Shown here: in pieces, positions 5,687 through 8,914 of the stretch
How positions within the stretch are numbered: position 1 is the first letter of the stretch
Layout of the letters: each line of letters opens with the position of its first letter
Origin: Clostridiaceae bacterium
GTDB taxonomy: Bacteria; Bacillota; Clostridia; Saccharofermentanales; UBA5734
Reading direction: 5' to 3'
DNA length: 8,914 nucleotides
NCBI GenBank assembly: GCA_012729935.1
Contig: JAAYBY010000065.1
Location: 1 to 8,914 of the forward strand
Notes under the pieces: generated by a model
What the model was told of the DNA's origin: nothing
The model's database searches: none
What the model saw: only the letters and a program-made list of their open reading frames with translations
Position numbers and translations under genes: made by a program

Positions 5687-6529
5687 ATGGGAAATTTGCA
5701 TTATTCATTTTTGATGAAACTGGTCTTGAGAATCGGATTAATTATTCTCACGCTGATCATCATTATCCCCTTTTTATATATCCTGATGAACAGTTTTAAA
5801 ACAACTGCGGAGTTCTATGCGGATATCTGGAGCATTCCCACGAAAATTGATCTGACAAATTATTCGATGGCGCTGAACAAGACACAGCTGCATGCCTATG
5901 CAATCAACACGGTTTTCATCGTATCTATTTCGGTTTTTCTGAATCTCTCGATGGCTTCGATGATTTCGTATGTGATTACGAGAATGGGCTTAAAGCGAAG
6001 CAAAACCCTTTATAAATACTTTCTAATCGGATTGCTGGTACCACACATCATTGCCGTTTTACCCCTGTTCATGCTAGCGCGTGTGATTGGCCTGTATAAC
6101 AGCAGGGCGATTCTCATTATCGCCTATTCGGTCTTTTCACTGCCGTTTGGCGTGTTTGTCTTAACTGCCTTCTTCAAAACACTCCCATCTGAACTCGAAC
6201 AATCAGCAAAAATTGATGGAGCGGGTTATTTGGCGACGTTTTTGAGAATTATTTTACCGCTGGCAAAACCGGGGTTGATTACGATAGGTGTCTTTAACTT
6301 TCTTGACTACTGGAATGAATACATTCTGCCACTCACGTTGATTGTCGATGAACGCAAGAAGACTGTGTCAATGGCGATTCTCCAGCTGCAAGTCGCGCAA
6401 TCGGTCAAGCAGGAGTGGGGAGCACTCTTTGCTGCCTGTATCATGGTCATTCTGCCTGTGCTCGTTGTCTATGGCATCTTCCAGAGAAACCTGACGGAGG
6501 GGCTGACGGCAGGAAGTCTAAAAGGCTGA
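5687..6529 (+). CDS. ABC importer permease 2 (MalG/UgpE type)
   Basis: About 280 residues, the second membrane subunit of the importer. It shows the family layout: a first membrane segment at about 12-35 followed by the N-S-F-K-T motif near residue 40, typical of MalG-type proteins; four or five further hydrophobic segments; and an EAA-type loop beginning E-Q-S-A-K-I-D-G-A at residue 171. A later Y-W-N-E-Y motif in a membrane segment is also typical. It forms a heterodimer with the preceding permease. No ATP-binding subunit gene lies in the window; many Gram-positive importers of this class use a shared MsmK/MsmX-type ATPase encoded elsewhere, which I infer here. The gene is followed by a 119-base gap with a weak CAGAT/ATCTG hairpin (6576-6592) but no clear terminator, so the operon probably continues. 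Confidence 0.93.
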   Translation: MGNLHYSFLMKLVLRIGLIILTLIIIIPFLYILMNSFKTTAEFYADIWSIPTKIDLTNYSMALNKTQLHAYAINTVFIVSISVFLNLSMASMISYVITRMGLKRSKTLYKYFLIGLLVPHIIAVLPLFMLARVIGLYNSRAILIIAYSVFSLPFGVFVLTAFFKTLPSELEQSAKIDGAGYLATFLRIILPLAKPGLITIGVFNFLDYWNEYILPLTLIVDERKKTVSMAILQLQVAQSVKQEWGALFAACIMVILPVLVVYGIFQRNLTEGLTAGSLKG

Positions 6530-6648
6530 GGCTTTGTGCGCAATTAGATAAAGAAAAACATCAATTAAATTTTGTCAGATACATCAAATCTGCTTTTGTG
6601 GATGTGGACCATTGACAGCCCGAAATTGAGTCAGCTGGAGGAGTATCC

Positions 6649-7797
6649 ATGAAAATAACCTCGATTAAAATAGAGCGCCTCGCTGTTCCACTCATCACGC
6701 CATACCATTTGAGTGGAGAATATGGAATCTTCTCAACGGCAACCCCGGTCATAGTCACGATGACAACAGACGAAGAACTGAGCGGAATCGGTGAATGCGA
6801 TCCCTGGCCTCTATTTACCGGTGACAGCGCTGAGAGTGTCATGACTGTTCTTACTAATCATCTGGCTCCGATGCTGATTGGCTGTGACCCGTGTAATATA
6901 AATGAACTGCACCGTCGGATGAATGCGGTCATTCGAAACCAGCTCATTGCGAAGTCAGCAATTGACATGGCAGCATATGATTTGCTGGGCAAATCGTCCG
7001 GGCTTCCTGTTCATGCACTTCTTGGCGGCAAACAGCGTCATTCGATGCCGGTTATGTGGTCGGTAGGCGGCAGCACGCCGGAGGAATGCGCCAAAGACGT
7101 TCTGACTTGCATGGAATCAGGATACGTTGGCTGTATGATCAAAGTGGGAACTGCCGACTGGCGTGGCGATGCGTTGCGCGTTGCAGCTGCAAGGGATGCT
7201 GTCGGCTCGGGCTTTCCGCTGATCGTTGATGCCAATCAGGGATGGGATACCGATACGGCAATTCGTTTCTGGAAGCAGATCCGGAATTGCGATGTGCTGT
7301 TTTTTGAACAGCCTGTGCAAAGCTGGGATATTGAAGGGATGGCGAAAGTGCGGCGTGTCATTGACATACCGCTTTCCGCTGATGAAAGCTGTGCCACTCC
7401 GGAAAACGCACGCAGGCTGATTGCATCGGACGCTGCCGATATCTTCAGCATCAAGGTAACGAAGCATGGCGGAATTCTACCGGCGCGCCGCATCTGTGAG
7501 CTCGCCGACATAAATGGTATTCAGGTCTTCTTCAACTCAATGATCGAAGAAGGTGTCACCCAGGCAGCCAGCCTTGAGCTCTGTGTGACCTGTGCCAACC
7601 TGGTGGATGACATCGGTCATGCGTTCTTCTCCCCGTTGCGTCTGGATGGTGACATCTGCGATTATTATAAACGCATTGGACGAGGCTATGTATTGGCATC
7701 CGACCGGCCGGGAATTGGTATTGAACTGGATGACGAACAAATGAAGAAGTACCGTGTCGAGACGGATTTCATTGGGGAACATCAACATGACTGGTAG
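6649..7797 (+). CDS. Mandelate racemase/muconate lactonizing enzyme (enolase superfamily, MLE-like)
   Basis: A 382-residue soluble enzyme with an N-terminal capping domain (about 1-125) and a beta/alpha barrel. All three Mg2+ ligands of the superfamily are visible: Asp194 (VDANQGW), Glu220 (FFEQP) and Asp245 (SADES). Candidate catalytic lysines are Lys165 on strand 2 and Lys269 (IKVTKHGG) on strand 6, placing it in the MLE subgroup, which includes cycloisomerases, dipeptide epimerases, N-succinylamino acid racemases and o-succinylbenzoate synthases. The usual K-x-K pair reads Met163-x-Lys165, so the first lysine is lost while both residues of a two-base proton transfer remain. Start follows GGAGGAG (6637-6643) at five bases. 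Inference: epimerisation or elimination next to a carboxylate in the imported compound or its product. Exact reaction unknown. Confidence 0.93.
   Translation: MKITSIKIERLAVPLITPYHLSGEYGIFSTATPVIVTMTTDEELSGIGECDPWPLFTGDSAESVMTVLTNHLAPMLIGCDPCNINELHRRMNAVIRNQLIAKSAIDMAAYDLLGKSSGLPVHALLGGKQRHSMPVMWSVGGSTPEECAKDVLTCMESGYVGCMIKVGTADWRGDALRVAAARDAVGSGFPLIVDANQGWDTDTAIRFWKQIRNCDVLFFEQPVQSWDIEGMAKVRRVIDIPLSADESCATPENARRLIASDAADIFSIKVTKHGGILPARRICELADINGIQVFFNSMIEEGVTQAASLELCVTCANLVDDIGHAFFSPLRLDGDICDYYKRIGRGYVLASDRPGIGIELDDEQMKKYRVETDFIGEHQHDW
7774..7779 (+). promoter_or_regulatory. Shine-Dalgarno site inside the enolase-family gene
   Basis: GGGGAA lies seven bases before ATG 7787 within the last codons of the upstream gene. 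It supports a start there, rather than the in-frame GTG at 7754 or ATG at 7799, and implies coupled translation. Confidence 0.65.
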
Positions 7798-8875
7798 AAT
7801 GTGGACAATCATCGGCGGCGGCAATGGAGGGCAGGCGTTGGCAGGGCATCTGGCTATCCTGGGTCAGCAAGTTCGGCTGTTTGATGTGATGTCCGGGACC
7901 GTTAATACGTTGAATCAAAAAGGCGGAATCACACTGACAGGCAGCATTGAAGGTTTTGGACCGTTGAGTTTTGCGACCACAGATATGGGAAAAGCCATGG
8001 CCGGATCTGACATCATCATCATTGTTCTGCCATCGATCTACCATGAATCGATTACCCGTCAAATGATGCCACATTTGGAAAATGGGCAAACGATTATCCT
8101 GCATCCGGAAGCGTCCTGTGGTGCCATCGCGTTTCGGAATATCATGCGCAAAATGAATTGCCGGACCAGAATCATCCTCGGTGCGACCAGCACACTCCTG
8201 TATTCATGCCGGATGGTTGAAACCGGGGAAATTTTTATATTCGGGCAAAAAAACGATGTTCCGACAGCTGCACTGCCGGCTAAGGATAATGAGCTGCTGG
8301 CTGCAGCCATATCTGACATTCTGCCTTGGTTTCGCATGGTTGACCATGTTGCGATGACCAGTATGAGTAACCTGAACGCCATGATGCATCCGGCACCGAT
8401 GCTGCTGAATACATCCCGGATTGAAGCTGAGCCGCCACAGCGGTATGAATATTACCATGAGGGTATCACACCCAGCATTGGCCAGTTTATAGAATACATG
8501 GATGAAGAGCGCCGTGCAGTCTGTCGTGCGCTTGGTTTCGAAATCAGAACCATCCGGGAGGATTATGTTGCGATGTATGCATGTGGAACAGCTGATATGC
8601 CGCTTTATCAGCTCTGTCGGAATAATCGCGCATACGAGGGGCTCATGACCGCCGGAACATTGAGAACCCGCTATCTCCTTGAAGATATTCCTTATTCGCT
8701 GGTGCCGATCCAAGCGATTGCCCGGATCACCGGCGTTGAAACACCTTGTACTGATGCGATTGTGGGGCTGGCTGTCAATATACTTCGCGGTGAACTGGAT
8801 ATCGGACGAACGGCCGAAGTGTTGGGCATAGCCGGCATGTCGAAGAAAGAGTTCATGCAGTTGATCAACGGTTGA
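7787..8875 (+). CDS. Opine dehydrogenase (octopine/nopaline dehydrogenase family)
   Basis: About 362 residues, a soluble NAD(P)-dependent enzyme. The N-terminal Rossmann domain starts with I-I-G-G-G-N-G-G-Q-A (glycines at 10-15). Asp33 at the end of the second strand suggests NAD(H) over NADP(H). A second domain from about residue 190 matches Octopine_DH (Pfam PF02317): the N-A-M-M-H-P-A-P-M-L-L-N stretch gives the proposed catalytic His201 and conserved Asn208, and R-Y-L-L-E-D-I-P-Y-S-L near 295-305 is a further family hallmark. Such enzymes reductively join a 2-oxo acid and an amino compound, or oxidise the secondary amine back. It overlaps the enolase-family gene by 11 bases, implying coupled expression. 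Next to an importer, oxidative cleavage of an imported opine-like compound is the simplest reading, but biosynthesis (as in CntM metallophore enzymes) is not excluded. Substrate unknown. Confidence 0.9.
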   Translation: MTGRMWTIIGGGNGGQALAGHLAILGQQVRLFDVMSGTVNTLNQKGGITLTGSIEGFGPLSFATTDMGKAMAGSDIIIIVLPSIYHESITRQMMPHLENGQTIILHPEASCGAIAFRNIMRKMNCRTRIILGATSTLLYSCRMVETGEIFIFGQKNDVPTAALPAKDNELLAAAISDILPWFRMVDHVAMTSMSNLNAMMHPAPMLLNTSRIEAEPPQRYEYYHEGITPSIGQFIEYMDEERRAVCRALGFEIRTIREDYVAMYACGTADMPLYQLCRNNRAYEGLMTAGTLRTRYLLEDIPYSLVPIQAIARITGVETPCTDAIVGLAVNILRGELDIGRTAEVLGIAGMSKKEFMQLING

Positions 8876-8899
8876 ACAGACAGAAAGGAAGGTATTTAC

Positions 8900-8914
8900 A
8901 TGAAAAAGATCTTG
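8900..8914 (+). CDS. Start of a further gene (cut by window end)
   Basis: ATG at 8900 follows AAGGAAGG (8885-8892) at seven bases and opens with Met-Lys-Lys-Ile-Leu. It lies 24 bases after the opine dehydrogenase stop, so it is probably the next gene of the same operon. Too little remains to identify it; the basic, hydrophobic start would fit a signal peptide or a Rossmann-type N-terminus. Confidence 0.7.

Noticed and set aside
6576..6592. CAGAT/ATCTG hairpin after permease 2 as a terminator
   Set aside because: The stem is only five A/T-rich pairs and the following T-run is short; the operon more likely reads through.
7117..7511. Open frames on the - strand within the enolase-family gene, and similar ones within the other genes
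   Set aside because: They lie opposite well-supported genes, have no recognisable motifs, and read as shadow frames.
7787..8875. Staphylopine-type metallophore biosynthesis
   Set aside because: The dehydrogenase family fits, but no nicotianamine-synthase-like or DapF-like racemase gene and no Ni/peptide-type binding protein is visible. The importer is of the carbohydrate type.

Overview
The window reads as a chromosomal segment of a low-to-mid GC Gram-positive-type bacterium (Bacillota; Lactobacillales or Erysipelotrichia-like is my best guess). The support is purine-rich Shine-Dalgarno sites before every gene, a lipoprotein-anchored solute-binding protein, a carbohydrate-type ABC importer without its own ATPase gene, and an exact FNR/FLP-type box in front of a metal-ATPase operon. 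All genes are on the + strand. No rRNA, tRNA, insertion sequence, integrase or CRISPR array is visible.

Region 1 (1-2595) is a compact metal/redox operon. An exact TTGAT-N4-ATCAA box (6-19) sits at the class II activation distance from a candidate -10 (42-47). Three genes follow: a 100-residue protein resembling a cut-down RIC/ScdA hemerythrin-like domain, a P1B-type metal ATPase with no N-terminal metal-binding domain and an unusual Cys-Pro-Gly motif, and a free-standing 77-residue HMA metallochaperone. A strong hairpin terminator (2565-2595) closes the unit. Inference: an FNR-like regulator controls metal efflux, with the metal-binding domain supplied in trans.

Region 2 (2596-3185) has no convincing gene. 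It holds an imperfect tandem repeat, several perfect hairpins (one terminator-like at 2863-2884) and palindromes just upstream of the next operon.

Region 3 (3186-8914, running off the window) is a second operon: a lipoprotein solute-binding protein, two CUT1-type permeases, a mandelate racemase/muconate lactonizing (enolase superfamily) enzyme, an octopine/nopaline-type opine dehydrogenase overlapping it by 11 bases, and the first codons of another gene. A long stem-loop separates the binding-protein gene from the permeases. The first permease appears to start at an ATT codon. Inference: the cell imports a compound and processes it through an epimerase/dehydratase-like enzyme and an opine-type dehydrogenase, which would be an opine-like uptake and catabolic route. 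The substrate cannot be read from the sequence. This second operon is the best candidate here for an undescribed pathway.
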